The notes beneath the pieces were generated by a model that did not search any database, was not told where the DNA came from, and was given only the letters and a program-made list of their open reading frames with translations. The position numbers and the translations under genes are program-made. From contig CP089451.1 of NCBI GenBank assembly GCA_026636295.1, positions 744,001 through 808,000 of the forward strand: DNA of 64,000 nt. Direction: 5' to 3'. Shown here in pieces: positions 51,072 to 62,159 of the stretch (position 1 is its first letter; each line of letters begins with the position of its first letter). Origin of the DNA: Medakamo hakoo. Lineage: Eukaryota > Chlorophyta > Trebouxiophyceae > Coccomyxaceae.

Positions 51072-52045
51072 ATGTCCGACGCGTGCGTTGCTGGGCGGAG
51101 TTTGGGGAGGAGGGGCCGTCCGCGGCCGGGGCGCGCGGAGGGAGGCCAGGCGAGCCGTCGCGCGAGCGCCGCCGCCCCGTTCGTCGCGCCCGGGGCCAGG
51201 CGCGGGGTACGATGCACGCTCGCCCCACGCCGAGGGCGTGCCCAGATGCATGGCCTTCACGGGCAGTGGACGGCGTGGACAGACAGCCTCTCGGCCGGGC
51301 GCGCGGCGCCCGCCCGCGCCGCAAATTCTTCGATCGGCTTGTGCCACCGGCCGCGGCGCCAACGGGGGCGCGCCAGGCGCCCGCACACGCCCAGCCACGG
51401 CCTGCCCATGGTGCTGCCGGGGTCAGTGGATGCCTGGCTCCCAGATCGTGGCGGTGTTAGGCCCGCGTCGGCCCTCGCACCCATCCCATCGCACGCGTGT
51501 TTTCCCACCCCCCTGGCCGGCGGCGCGCTCCACGCACCGCCGCCTCCCCACTCGCTCACTCCACCTCCTCCTCCGCCCTCCCCATCATTCCTCACACCAG
51601 TTCCTCCGTCAAGTCTGAGGGCGCCGCCTCCGACGGCTCCGCCCCGGCCGCCCCCGCCGCCGCCGCCGCCGCGCCCGGCGAGGCCCTGGACGTCAACTCC
51701 GCCGTCGCCCTCGTCCTGAAGAAGGCGCTTGCCCACGACGGCCTGGCGCGCGGCCTGCACGAGTCGGCCCGCGCCCTGGAGCGCGGCTCCGCCCAGCTGT
51801 GCGTCCTGGCCGACGACTGCGACCAGCCGGACATCAAGAAGCTGGTCGAGGCCCTGTGCGCCGAGCACAACGTCTCCCTCCTGTCCGTGCCCGAGTCGAA
51901 ACAGCTCGGCCAGTGGGCGGGGCTGTGCAAGCTCGACGCGGAAGGCGAGGCCCGCAAAGTGGTCGGCTGCTCGTGCGCGGTCGTCACTGACTACGGCGAG
52001 GAGACGGAAGGCCTGGCCGTCGTCCAGAACTACCTGAAGAAGTGA
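51072..52045 (+). CDS. RPS12: 40S ribosomal protein eS12
   Basis: Exon 1 is only 11 bases (51072-51082, MSDA split), followed by a 518-bp GTGCGT...CCAG intron and exon 2 at 51601-52045, giving 151 residues. The L7Ae-type fold is clear: [28 protein letters not shown], then [48 protein letters not shown] and [20 protein letters not shown], ending NYLKK. eS12 sits on the small-subunit beak in the cytosol. An early intron just after the start codon is typical of ribosomal protein genes and often carries regulatory or small RNA elements; I found no C/D or H/ACA motif in it. A TGTAA polyadenylation-type motif lies at 52192-52196, about 147 bp past the stop. Confidence 0.95.
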
Positions 52046-52392
52046 ATGGTTGTGAGAGCGGAGAAAAAAAACACCGCAGGTGTTCTTTTCCTGTCAGGGA
52101 GGGCGGCGGGTGGTGTGATGCAGAGTGCTCCTCCGTCGACCAACACCAGCCGCCGCCGCTGCCCAGAAAGCGTGTGAGAGGGGTGAGTGCGTGTAAAAAT
52201 GCGCGCTTGTCCCCTTTCCGCCAAAAGAAAAGACACTGTCTGAAATCTTTGCACACTCACTCGAAAAACGGACGGGGAGAGGCCCGCCCATCCCTCGCAA
52301 ACCTCGCAACTCCCCCTCTGAAGCAAAAAAAAAAGCGAGGCGACGAAACTACTGCTTGGCGCGCGCGCGCCATTCTCTCTCTCTCTCTCTGC
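52046..52392. other. Convergent intergenic: eS12 / SRPK
   Basis: This 347-bp interval holds the eS12 3' UTR (TGTAA at 52192-52196) and the SRPK 3' UTR, plus a short CT microsatellite near 52373-52391. No gene is seen. Confidence 0.45.
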
Positions 52393-54856
<2,464 letters not shown>

Positions 54857-55209
54857 GTGTCGGGGCAGTGCAGTGGCGTCGGGTGCAAGTGGAAAAACAA
54901 CGCAAAACGGCGCTGAAAAGCAGCTAGGACTGGAGCGTGTGCGACTTGCAGGCAGGCCTGCAAGGCCGCCCGGACCCGGCTGAGTGGCGGGTTGGGTCGC
55001 CGCGGGAGAGAGACTCGCGGAAAAAAGGCGGCGCGCCTCTTGCTTTGTTCGGCCGGCACCCCTCCAACCGTGCACTGACGCACCCGACCGCTCCACCCAC
55101 CTCCCTCTCAACCCACCCCCCTCCCCTTTCTTCCTCCCATCGCGTCCCGTCCCGTCCATGAGAAAGAAAAAAAACTGACTCACAACCCACACACAAACCT
55201 GCCCATCGC
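54857..55209. other. Intergenic between SRPK and NIT2
   Basis: Both genes read leftward; these 353 bp hold the SRPK promoter and leader and the NIT2 3' UTR. It is mixed in composition with A7 and A8 runs. No further gene is seen. Confidence 0.35.
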
Positions 55210-56350
55210 TCACCCTTTCTTCTTGTCCACCAGCGCATACACATCCCCGCGCCGCTGGGAGGCCAGCGGCATGTTGGCCCGGCGCGTCTCCACCTGCCCC
55301 AAGTCCAGGTCCGCGTACACTATGCCACTCCCCTCGCCCGTCGTGCCCAGGACGACGCCCCACGGGTCCACCACACTCGAGTGTCCCCACGCCTGGTAGG
55401 CGGCGGGGTCGGCAGACCTCGCGGGCGAGCAGGCGGCCACAAAGCACTGGTTGTCGACGGCGCGCGCGCGGAGCAGCAGCTCCCAGTGCGCCGGGCCCGT
55501 CGTCGTGTTGAAGGCGCCTGGGTAGACCAGGACCTGCGCGCCCCGCCGGGCAGAGAGCGCGGCCAGCTCCGGGAAGCGCAGGTCGTAACAGATGCCCAGG
55601 CCCAGGGACACGCCAATGCCCGGGTCCACGACCGTGGGGCCGTCCCCGGGCGAGAGCGTGTCTGATTCTTTAAACGTGATCTTGCCGGGGATGTCGATGT
55701 CGAACAGGTGGACCTTGCGGTGCTTGGCGGCGAGTGAGCCGTCCGGACGGAAGACGAGGCACGTGTTGTACAGGCGGCCGCCGGCCTTCTCCGGAATGGA
55801 CCCGCCGACGAGCGCGACGCGCGCGGCCGCGGCGGCGGCCGCCATCGCCGTCGCTGACTCGGACGCGCCGCCGTCCACGTCTTCGGCGTAGACGGGAAAA
55901 GCCGCGTTGTCGTACGGGGAATTCCAGATTTCGGGGAGGACGACCAAGTGGGCGCCCGCGGCCGCGGCTTCCTGGAGGGTGGGTGGGGGGTGGGGTGGGG
56001 GTGAGGGTGGGCGTGGTTTTGAGGGTGGAAAAAAGGAAGCGACGCCCGCCCACAAGCCCCAACACGCACCTTGATCGCCGCTGTTGCGGTCGCAATGTTG
56101 GCGGCCTTGTCCGCCGAGGTGGCGAGCTGGCACAGGGCGATCTTGATCTGGAGTGGGAAGGTCGTGTGTGAATGGCAGTGAGATGGGATGGAGCCAGTGG
56201 GGATGGGCAGGCAGGTCGAGAGGTGAGGGCAGGCATGCGTTTTGCGGGGCGAACCTTTTTCGGCGGTGGAGTCGGCACGGGCGTCGCCGCCGCGCTCGCA
56301 AACAGACGCAGAGGCCGCCGCAGGGCGGCAGCGAGGGAGCGCGGGCCCAT
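55210..56350 (-). CDS. NIT2: Omega-amidase NIT2 (nitrilase superfamily)
   Basis: Three exons (complement 56255-56350, 56070-56147, 55210-55971; phase 0) give 311 residues. The leader (MGPRSLAAALRRPLRLFASAAATP) suits a mitochondrial or plastid target. The nitrilase triad is intact: E72 (VVLPEIWNSPY), K144 (HRKVHLFDIDIPG) and C186 (GLGICYDLRFPE). NSPYDNAAFPVYAE, SIPEKAGGRLYNTC and the closing VETRRANMPLASQRRGDVYALV match omega-amidase/NIT2 rather than plant NIT1 or NLP1. The enzyme hydrolyses alpha-ketoglutaramate and alpha-ketosuccinamate, closing the glutamine transaminase route. The first intron donor is an unusual GTTCGC. Divergent from an organellar repeat protein gene. Confidence 0.93.
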
Positions 56351-56714
56351 CGCTGCCTCTCGCGGGGCGCGTTTGTGTTTTTTTTCTTTTTTGCCCGAAT
56401 GAAGACTGCAGCTCTCAATGGCGAAGACCGCCGCCTCAGTCTTCCCTTCTTCTTCTCGCGCACGAAAGCATTCGTCGTTTCGGCGCCGCTTTCCTACCTC
56501 CGACAAAAACCCTCCACGCCCACAGGAGCTCCTGGTCTTCTGCGTTCTTCTTGAGCAGGGTGCGTCGCGTTTCGACGCCGTTTTTGGGTCGGCGGAGGCG
56601 GATCCGCGAGGATGGTTGCACCGCTCGTGCGACTCGCGACTCGCGCGCACCTCTCCTCCCCCACACCTAAACCCTCACCACCCCCATCCATCCCAACGCC
56701 ACACGCAGCCCTCC
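56351..56714. promoter_or_regulatory. Divergent promoter: NIT2 / helical-repeat protein
   Basis: A 364-bp interval with a T8 tract near 56379-56386 and otherwise AT-richer than coding sequence. The last 25 bp before 56715 look like a splice acceptor (CACGCAG), so a 5' untranslated intron is possible. Confidence 0.35.
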
Positions 56715-57932
56715 ATGCTCCGCCGCGCCGCCCTCCGCGCCGCGGCCCTGGCCGGCCCGGTCTTAATGCGGGCCGGGCCGGTCCTGCCGCCTCTCACGGC
56801 CACGGTTCGCCCGGCCTGGGCCGCGGTTGCGGCGACGGCCCACCGTGCCTTTGCGTCGTCGGCGTCAGCGCCGGGCTGCGCCACCACGGCCGCCTGCTCC
56901 TCCTCCTCCACCCCCACCCGCCCGGCCTGCCCGCCCGAGTCCGCCTGTGCGCCCGACTCGCTGGCCGCCGCCGTCTGCGCTGCCGCGGACGCGGGCGCCG
57001 ACGTCGCCGCCGCCCTGGCTCCGCGGCTGAAGGGCGCCGACCCAGCCGACCTCGTCTCCGCGGCCGTGGCCCTGAACGCGTGCGCCCGCCCGCCGCCCCG
57101 CTCGGCGTACGCGGCCGTCGCGGACCAACTGGCGGCCGTCGCGGACAAACTCACTCCACGCATGCTCGCCACCGCCGCCGCCGCGTTCGCCGACGCCGGC
57201 CACCTCGCCCCCGCCTTCAAAGACGCGGTCGCGCACGCCGTCTCCACCCGCATGCACGAGTTCGACCCGCACACGCTGGCCCGGACGGTGCGGGCGTACG
57301 GCGCGCTCGCCCTGCACGACGAGGGCATGCTGGACGCCGTCGCCGCCCGCCTCCAGAAAGACTGGAGCGCCTTCGACGCGCACGACCTCGCCGCCATCGC
57401 CGACGGCACGGCGCGCGTCGGCTACCACTCGGCCGCGCTGCTGGACGCGTACCAAAAGGCGGCGACGCACCTGGCCGGGCGGGGCGACGCGCCGGCCGTG
57501 GCGGCGTTGGCCGACGCCCTGCGCCGCGTCGGCGCGCTGGACCCGGGCCTGGCCGACCGGGCGGCCGCGCTGTTCGCGTCCGACCCGGGCGCGTTTGACG
57601 CGTCGTCGCTCGCGACGCTGCTCTACTCCCTGACCATGGCGGGGCACGCGGACGAGGGCCTGCTGCGCGCCGCCGCGCCCGCCGCGGCGGGGCTGCTGCG
57701 CGAAATGAAGGCCAAAGACCTGGTCCGCCTGGCCCGGGCCTACTCCTGGGCGGGCGTGCACCAGGCCGAGCTGTTCGACGCGCTGGCCGACGAGGTGGAA
57801 GCGCGCGTCGGCGGGCGCGCGTTTGCGGCGGGCGGCCTGGTGGACGTGCTGGACTCCTTCAACCGGGTGGCGTACACGGCGCCGTCGCTGGCTAAGCTGG
57901 CGCCCATGCCGGCGGGGTTGCGGGCGGCTTGA
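56715..57932 (+). CDS. Organellar helical-repeat protein (OPR/FASTK-like, tentative)
   Basis: Single-exon gene of 405 residues. Residues 1-50 (MLRRAALRAAALAGPVLMRAG...AHRAFASSAS) are an Arg/Ala-rich mitochondrial-type presequence. The mature part is a tandem series of degenerate helix pairs about 36-40 residues long, each with an ALA/ADA-type helix and a conserved Leu pattern: DPADLVSAAVALNACAR, TPRMLATAAAAFADAGH, DPHTLARTVRAYGALALHD, DAHDLAAIADGTARVGY, DASSLATLLYSLTMAGHAD and KAKDLVRLARAYSWAGVH. This DxxxLaxxxxAyaxxg motif resembles repeats in apicomplexan and algal HPR/FASTK-like organelle RNA-binding proteins. No terminal RAP domain is seen. An organelle transcript-binding role is inferred. 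Confidence 0.75.
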   Translation: MLRRAALRAAALAGPVLMRAGPVLPPLTATVRPAWAAVAATAHRAFASSASAPGCATTAACSSSSTPTRPACPPESACAPDSLAAAVCAAADAGADVAAALAPRLKGADPADLVSAAVALNACARPPPRSAYAAVADQLAAVADKLTPRMLATAAAAFADAGHLAPAFKDAVAHAVSTRMHEFDPHTLARTVRAYGALALHDEGMLDAVAARLQKDWSAFDAHDLAAIADGTARVGYHSAALLDAYQKAATHLAGRGDAPAVAALADALRRVGALDPGLADRAAALFASDPGAFDASSLATLLYSLTMAGHADEGLLRAAAPAAAGLLREMKAKDLVRLARAYSWAGVHQAELFDALADEVEARVGGRAFAAGGLVDVLDSFNRVAYTAPSLAKLAPMPAGLRAA

Positions 57933-58033
57933 GAGGGAGAGAGAGAGAGAGGGGTGGAGGGAGGCCCCGCACGAAAAAAAATGGATGGAACGAAGCAACC
58001 GGGCCCGCCCGTCCCCCTCGCCCCTCTTTTTTT

Positions 58034-59295
58034 TTACTTCTGCGGCTTGCGGGCGGTCAAAACCACGAATTTGATGGTCCCGCGCTTGAAGCCTTTGGAC
58101 ATCAGAGGCATGACGAGGGCTCCCTGTCGTTGTTTTTTGTGTGTGTGTGTGCGTGTGTTCGGGGTGGGCGTGGGGGTGAGAGTGCGCTGTGTTGAACAAA
58201 GAAACAAGCAGGCAGACGGGGGGGCGGTCCGCGCCCCAACACACGCCCTTGCCTTGATCGTTTTCAACCCAGCGCCCAGCAGGCCGCGGATGCCGCGCAC
58301 GCTGAGCGCGGACCGGATGACGGCACCCCAAAACGGCGCGACCAGCTCGCTCCAGTCGGCCCGGCGGACGTCGACCAGCCCGGACTCGGCCGCCAGGCGC
58401 TCGTACTCGGCGCCCGAACACCAGGGCGGCAGGAAGTACGCCCGGTTGATGCGGGCCAGCAGGCGCTGTTCCTTGGGGGTCAGGCCGGCCTCGCCGTCCG
58501 CCAGGTCGCGGTGGCACCAGGTCGCGACGATGACCGTCCCGCCCGGCGCGCACACGCGCGCCAGTTCGGACACAAACCGCGCCTTGTCCGGCATGTGCTC
58601 GCCAGACTCCAGGCTCCACACGAGGTCCGCGCTCGCGTCGGGGAGCGGCATGGCCAGGGCGTCGCCCACGGCGTACGTGCACCGGCCGGCGACGGTCGGG
58701 TCGGCGGCCGTGATGGCGTTCGCCCGCGCAGCCTGGACGGGCGACAGGGTAAAACCCGTCGCGCGCGCGGCCGGCCAGCGCCGGGCGACGTGGCGGGACG
58801 ACCCGCCGATGCCGCACCCGACGTCGACCATGGACCCGACTGTCGTCACGCCCGCCCAGGCCAGGAGCTCATCGATCATGTCGGCCTGGGCCTGGGCGTG
58901 CGATTTTTTGGGTCCGCCTTTGGGGTAGAGGCCGTGGTGCATGTGCTCGCCCCTGGGGTGTGTGTGTGCGGGTGCGTGCGCGCGTGTGAGGAGGCAGGGT
59001 GTGGGAGGTGTGGGGGTGTGGGGAGGAGGTTTGGAGGGGAGGCGCCGTCCGCGCGCCGATTCTCCCACGCCCACACGCACCACATGCTCTCCCACAGTCC
59101 GGACGACTCGTCGTAGAACCCGGCGATCCCCGCTTTCAAGTCCTCGCGGGGCAGGACGGGCTGGATGGTGGCCTCTGCTGGCTCGGTCGCGGCCGCGCGC
59201 GGCGCGCGAAGCCTCGCAGGCGCGGGCGTGCGCACGCCCGGCCGGCCTGTCCTTTGCGTCGGCATGCGCGCTGGTGTGGGCGCGAGGGCCGCCAT
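58034..59295 (-). CDS. VTE4: Gamma-tocopherol methyltransferase
   Basis: Three exons (complement 59081-59295, 58253-58952, 58034-58123) close in phase to 334 residues. The second intron has a GC donor (AAG|GCAAGG) and CAG acceptor. A plastid transit peptide occupies about the first 40 residues. LKAGIAGFYDESSGLWESMW then GEHMHHGLYPKG is diagnostic for tocopherol methyltransferases. SAM motif I is VDVGCGIGGSS (114-124), followed by FTLSPVQAARANAI, DLVWSLESGEHMPDK and the C-terminal GALVMPLMSKGFKRGTIKF. The enzyme methylates gamma- and delta-tocopherol to alpha- and beta-tocopherol at the plastid envelope. The last exon of 29 residues is essential for the family ending, which supports the GC-AG intron. 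Confidence 0.95.
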
Positions 59296-59417
59296 GTGCG
59301 TGTGGGAGTGCGGGAGTGTGCCGACCGGCGCGCGACTGATGAGAAAAACTACACTGAGGAGGCATGCGCCGCCTCGCTTTCCCAAGGACTCCCAAGGCCC
59401 CTCACACCCGTCCGCCC

Positions 59418-60653
59418 TCACCTCGCCCCCCTCCTCCCCACGCCAACCGCCGCCGCCGCCGCCGCCGCCACGTCCCCCGCCTCCGCCGGCTGGGGGCCCT
59501 CATCAAACCAGGCGTGCCGCAAGGCCGCACGCGCCGTCAGCCGCGCGCGCGGGTCGTACGTCAAGAGGCCGTTCAGGAGGTCGCACCCGGCGGGGGACAG
59601 GCCGGCCGGCTGTCCGACGTCCCGCCCCAGGCAGTTGTAGGGGTGCGTGCCCGCGGCGGCCATCGCGGGCGAGCCGGGCGCGCCGCCGGGCAGGTCGGCC
59701 AACCCGGGCCAGATGCGGGCGTGCGGCGAGCCCAGCAGGCGGGCGTGCGCGGCGATGAGGGCCGGCTCGGTGCGCTCGGGGAAGAGCGGGCCGCCCGCCA
59801 GCAGTTCGGCGATGACGCAGCCCGCCGCCCAGCAGTCGATGGGCTCGCCGTACCGGCGGTCGCCGAAGAGCAGTTCGGGCGCGCGGTACCATAGCGTGAC
59901 GACGCGCGGGGTGAGCGGCGGGGGCGGCTGGCTGCCTACCCCCCCCCCTCCCCCGCCTTCCTCCTCCAGCCGCCCGCCGTGCGCGCGGGGCGGGAGCGGC
60001 CGCGCCAGGCCGCAATCGCACAGTTTCAAAGACCCGTCGCCCGTGATCAGGATGTTGGACGGCTTGACGTCTCTGTGGATGACGCCGCGCCGGTGCAGGC
60101 CTTCCACCCCGGCGAGGAGCGACCACGCCAGCGCCTTGACTTCCGCCATGGAAAACGGGCCGGCCGGGCGTGGACGGCGGTGGTGGGCGTGGTGGTGCGG
60201 CGGCCGGCTGGGCGGCGGCCCCGCGTCCAACACAGCGGCCAGGTCAAAGGGGCAGTACTCAAAGACGAGGAAGACGGCGTCGGGTTCGGGCGCTGTCGCG
60301 ACGGCCAGGAGCCGGACGAGGTGCGGGTCGGCCGCGCAGGATTGCAGGACGGCCAGCTCGCGGACCGAGGTGAGCGACATGCCGTTGCGGCCGAACGGCG
60401 CGGCCCCTGCCCTCGCCCCGCCGTCGGGCGCGTCCTCACCCATCCGCAGGCGTTTCAAGGCGACCAGGCGACCCGTCTGCCTGTCCCGTGCCCGGTAGAC
60501 GACGCCGTACGTGCCCTCTCCCACCCGGCCCAGCTTCTCGTAGCGGTGGACGTCGTCCAGGACGGGGAGGAGGGCGAGAGGGGGAGGGGTCGCGGTGGTG
60601 GTGGGTTGGTGCGCCGCCGGCCCGGCGTCGCCGCCGACGCCCGCGGGCGGCAT
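59418..60653 (-). CDS. Cyclin-dependent kinase, CDK10/CDK11-like
   Basis: Single exon, 411 residues from the ATG at 60653. Kinase landmarks: GEGTYG (45-50), K67 (VALKRL), C-helix GMSLTSVREL (91-100, in place of PITSLRE or PSTAIRE), HRDVKPSN (193-200), and T-loop VTLWYRAPELLFG. The CMGC ending is also present (LLGSPHARIWPGLADLPG, LLTYDPRARLTARAALRHAWF). The helix sequence and RAPELL loop place it with CDK10/CDK11/plant CDKG rather than cell-cycle CDK1; the exact group is unsettled. The metal-binding motif reads DCG (213-215) instead of DFG, with the aspartate kept. His/Pro-rich and Gly-rich insertions lie at about 145-165 and 222-240. Divergent from an SDR-like gene across a duplicated promoter segment. 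Confidence 0.85.
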   Translation of the reverse strand: MPPAGVGGDAGPAAHQPTTTATPPPLALLPVLDDVHRYEKLGRVGEGTYGVVYRARDRQTGRLVALKRLRMGEDAPDGGARAGAAPFGRNGMSLTSVRELAVLQSCAADPHLVRLLAVATAPEPDAVFLVFEYCPFDLAAVLDAGPPPSRPPHHHAHHRRPRPAGPFSMAEVKALAWSLLAGVEGLHRRGVIHRDVKPSNILITGDGSLKLCDCGLARPLPPRAHGGRLEEEGGGGGGVGSQPPPPLTPRVVTLWYRAPELLFGDRRYGEPIDCWAAGCVIAELLAGGPLFPERTEPALIAAHARLLGSPHARIWPGLADLPGGAPGSPAMAAAGTHPYNCLGRDVGQPAGLSPAGCDLLNGLLTYDPRARLTARAALRHAWFDEGPQPAEAGDVAAAAAAAVGVGRRGAR

Positions 60654-60975
60654 GGCCCCGCCGCGCTGCGTGCGATGACTCACAGGCCGTGCGCCACTAG
60701 AGCCGCCAGTTTGCGTGCGGCAGCAGCGGCAGCCGGCCCCCCCTGGTCGCGCCTTTTTCTCCCCTCAAGGCCCAAGAAACATTGGTTTGCGCCGCGGCAC
60801 CGCACACGCTCGACTAATTTCTTTCTCACCTTCTTGCGTGCGCGGCAGCAGCGGCAGCCGACCCCGCCCTGGCCGCGCCTGTTCTACCGTCAAGGCTCAA
60901 CACCGAGACATTGGTTTGCGTCGCGGTGTCGCGACGCACACGCTCGGCATTTCTTTGTCTCTCACCTCCCGAGAC
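60654..60975. promoter_or_regulatory. Divergent promoter containing a diverged tandem duplication
   Basis: Between the CDK-like and SDR-like start codons, unit 1 (about 60711-60833) and unit 2 (about 60834-60970) are recognisably the same sequence. Both share TTGCGTGCG, GGCAGCAGCGGCAGCCG, CGCGCCT, TCAAGG, ACATTGGTTTGCG, CGCACACGCTCG and TTTCTTTCTC-like ends. Unit 2 ends at the SDR-like ATG. Confidence 0.8.
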
Positions 60976-62013
60976 ATGCCGGCCCAACCCCTTGTCGCCA
61001 TTGCCGGCTCCACCGGGTGGCTTGGCGGCCACGTCGTCGACGCCCTCCTCCACCGCGGAGGCGTGCGCGTGCTGGCGTTCGCGCGGCCAGGCACGAGCAC
61101 GGCCGCGCTCGACGGTCGGCCCGGCCTGGCCATCGCCCGCCTGGACCTGACCCAGCCCGACGCGGCCGCCGCGGTCGCGGCCGCCCTGACAGCCGCCGGC
61201 GGGCCGGTCGCCGCCGTCATCAACTGCGTGGGCATACGCAACCTTGCCATCCCGGACAGAGCCATTCGTGCCGTCCTCACGGCCGGCACGCTCGCGCTGT
61301 GGCGGGGCGCCCGGTCGGCTGGCGCGGCGCGCCTCGCCTCCATCGCCGGCGGCATCCACCGCCTCCCGGACGGCCGCCCCAACCGAGAAATGGTGCACAA
61401 CGCTGCGCGCGAAGCCGCGCTCGACGTGGCGGCAGGCGAAGCGTCCGCGGCCGGCACGAGCCTGGCCATCCTGGACGCGTCCGTCTTTGCAAAGGACGCG
61501 GCCACGATCTTTGACATGATTGCGGCATCCACCGTCGACCGCAAGACGGGCAGGCGGACGCGCCCGCCCTCGCTGACCCTGATTGCTGGAGGGTGGGGCG
61601 TGGAGTGCAACCCCATTTCTGGGCGGGACTTGGCGGCCGCGCTGGTGCGGGCGGCGCTGGATGGTGGAGGGGGCGGCGGGCCCACCCCTCCCGTCGTCCG
61701 CCGGACGGTCGGCGGTCCCGAAGTTTTAAATTTTGGCCAGCTGGCCGACACGGCCGCCCGGGCCCTGGGCTGGGAAGGCTGCGTGCGGAAGACGATGCCC
61801 CGGGCCGTGGCGCGCGCCGCGTATGGCATCGCGCGCGCGCTGGGTGCAGCCGGCTCGGTGAAAGCCCTGGGCCTGGCCCGCTTCCTCTCCTTTCTGTGGG
61901 TGGTGTGCACCGACCGGTCGCCCGGTGGCTTGGTAGGAGAGCGCACGGGCGCTGACAGGGTGAGCGACCTGTTTGAGGAGTTGGGACGCGGGCGGCAGCG
62001 GGAGGAGGTGTAG
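60976..62013 (+). CDS. Atypical short-chain dehydrogenase / NmrA-like protein
   Basis: Single exon, 345 residues from the ATG at 60976. The Rossmann entry is at the very start (PLVAIAGSTGWLGGHVVDALL, GxxGxxG), then RVLAFARPG, LDLTQPDAAAAVAAAL and AAVINCVGI, typical of NAD(P)-binding atypical SDRs. There is no organellar leader, so it is probably cytosolic. No Tyr-x3-Lys pair is evident in the expected place. The second half (LNFGQLADTAARALGWEG, PRAVARAAYGIARALG) resembles the substrate lobe of NmrA/NAD-epimerase-like proteins. Substrate unknown. It has no close similarity to the NmrA-like protein at 34.2 kb beyond the fold. Confidence 0.75.
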   Translation: MPAQPLVAIAGSTGWLGGHVVDALLHRGGVRVLAFARPGTSTAALDGRPGLAIARLDLTQPDAAAAVAAALTAAGGPVAAVINCVGIRNLAIPDRAIRAVLTAGTLALWRGARSAGAARLASIAGGIHRLPDGRPNREMVHNAAREAALDVAAGEASAAGTSLAILDASVFAKDAATIFDMIAASTVDRKTGRRTRPPSLTLIAGGWGVECNPISGRDLAAALVRAALDGGGGGGPTPPVVRRTVGGPEVLNFGQLADTAARALGWEGCVRKTMPRAVARAAYGIARALGAAGSVKALGLARFLSFLWVVCTDRSPGGLVGERTGADRVSDLFEELGRGRQREEV

Positions 62014-62159
62014 ACGAGAGAGCAGGTTGAGAGGGAGCGGGGACGTCACCACACTCCTCCACTCCTTTCGGGTCAGGAAAAATCTCGGTCGCACGGGCCC
62101 AGCCGAGCAACTCGCCCGCGCGTGCGCAGCGCCACACGCGCTCGCACCCGTCAGCAGCC

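Noticed and set aside
51083-51600. Possible snoRNA in the eS12 intron
   Set aside because: Ribosomal protein introns often host snoRNAs, but I found no paired C/D or H/ACA boxes here.
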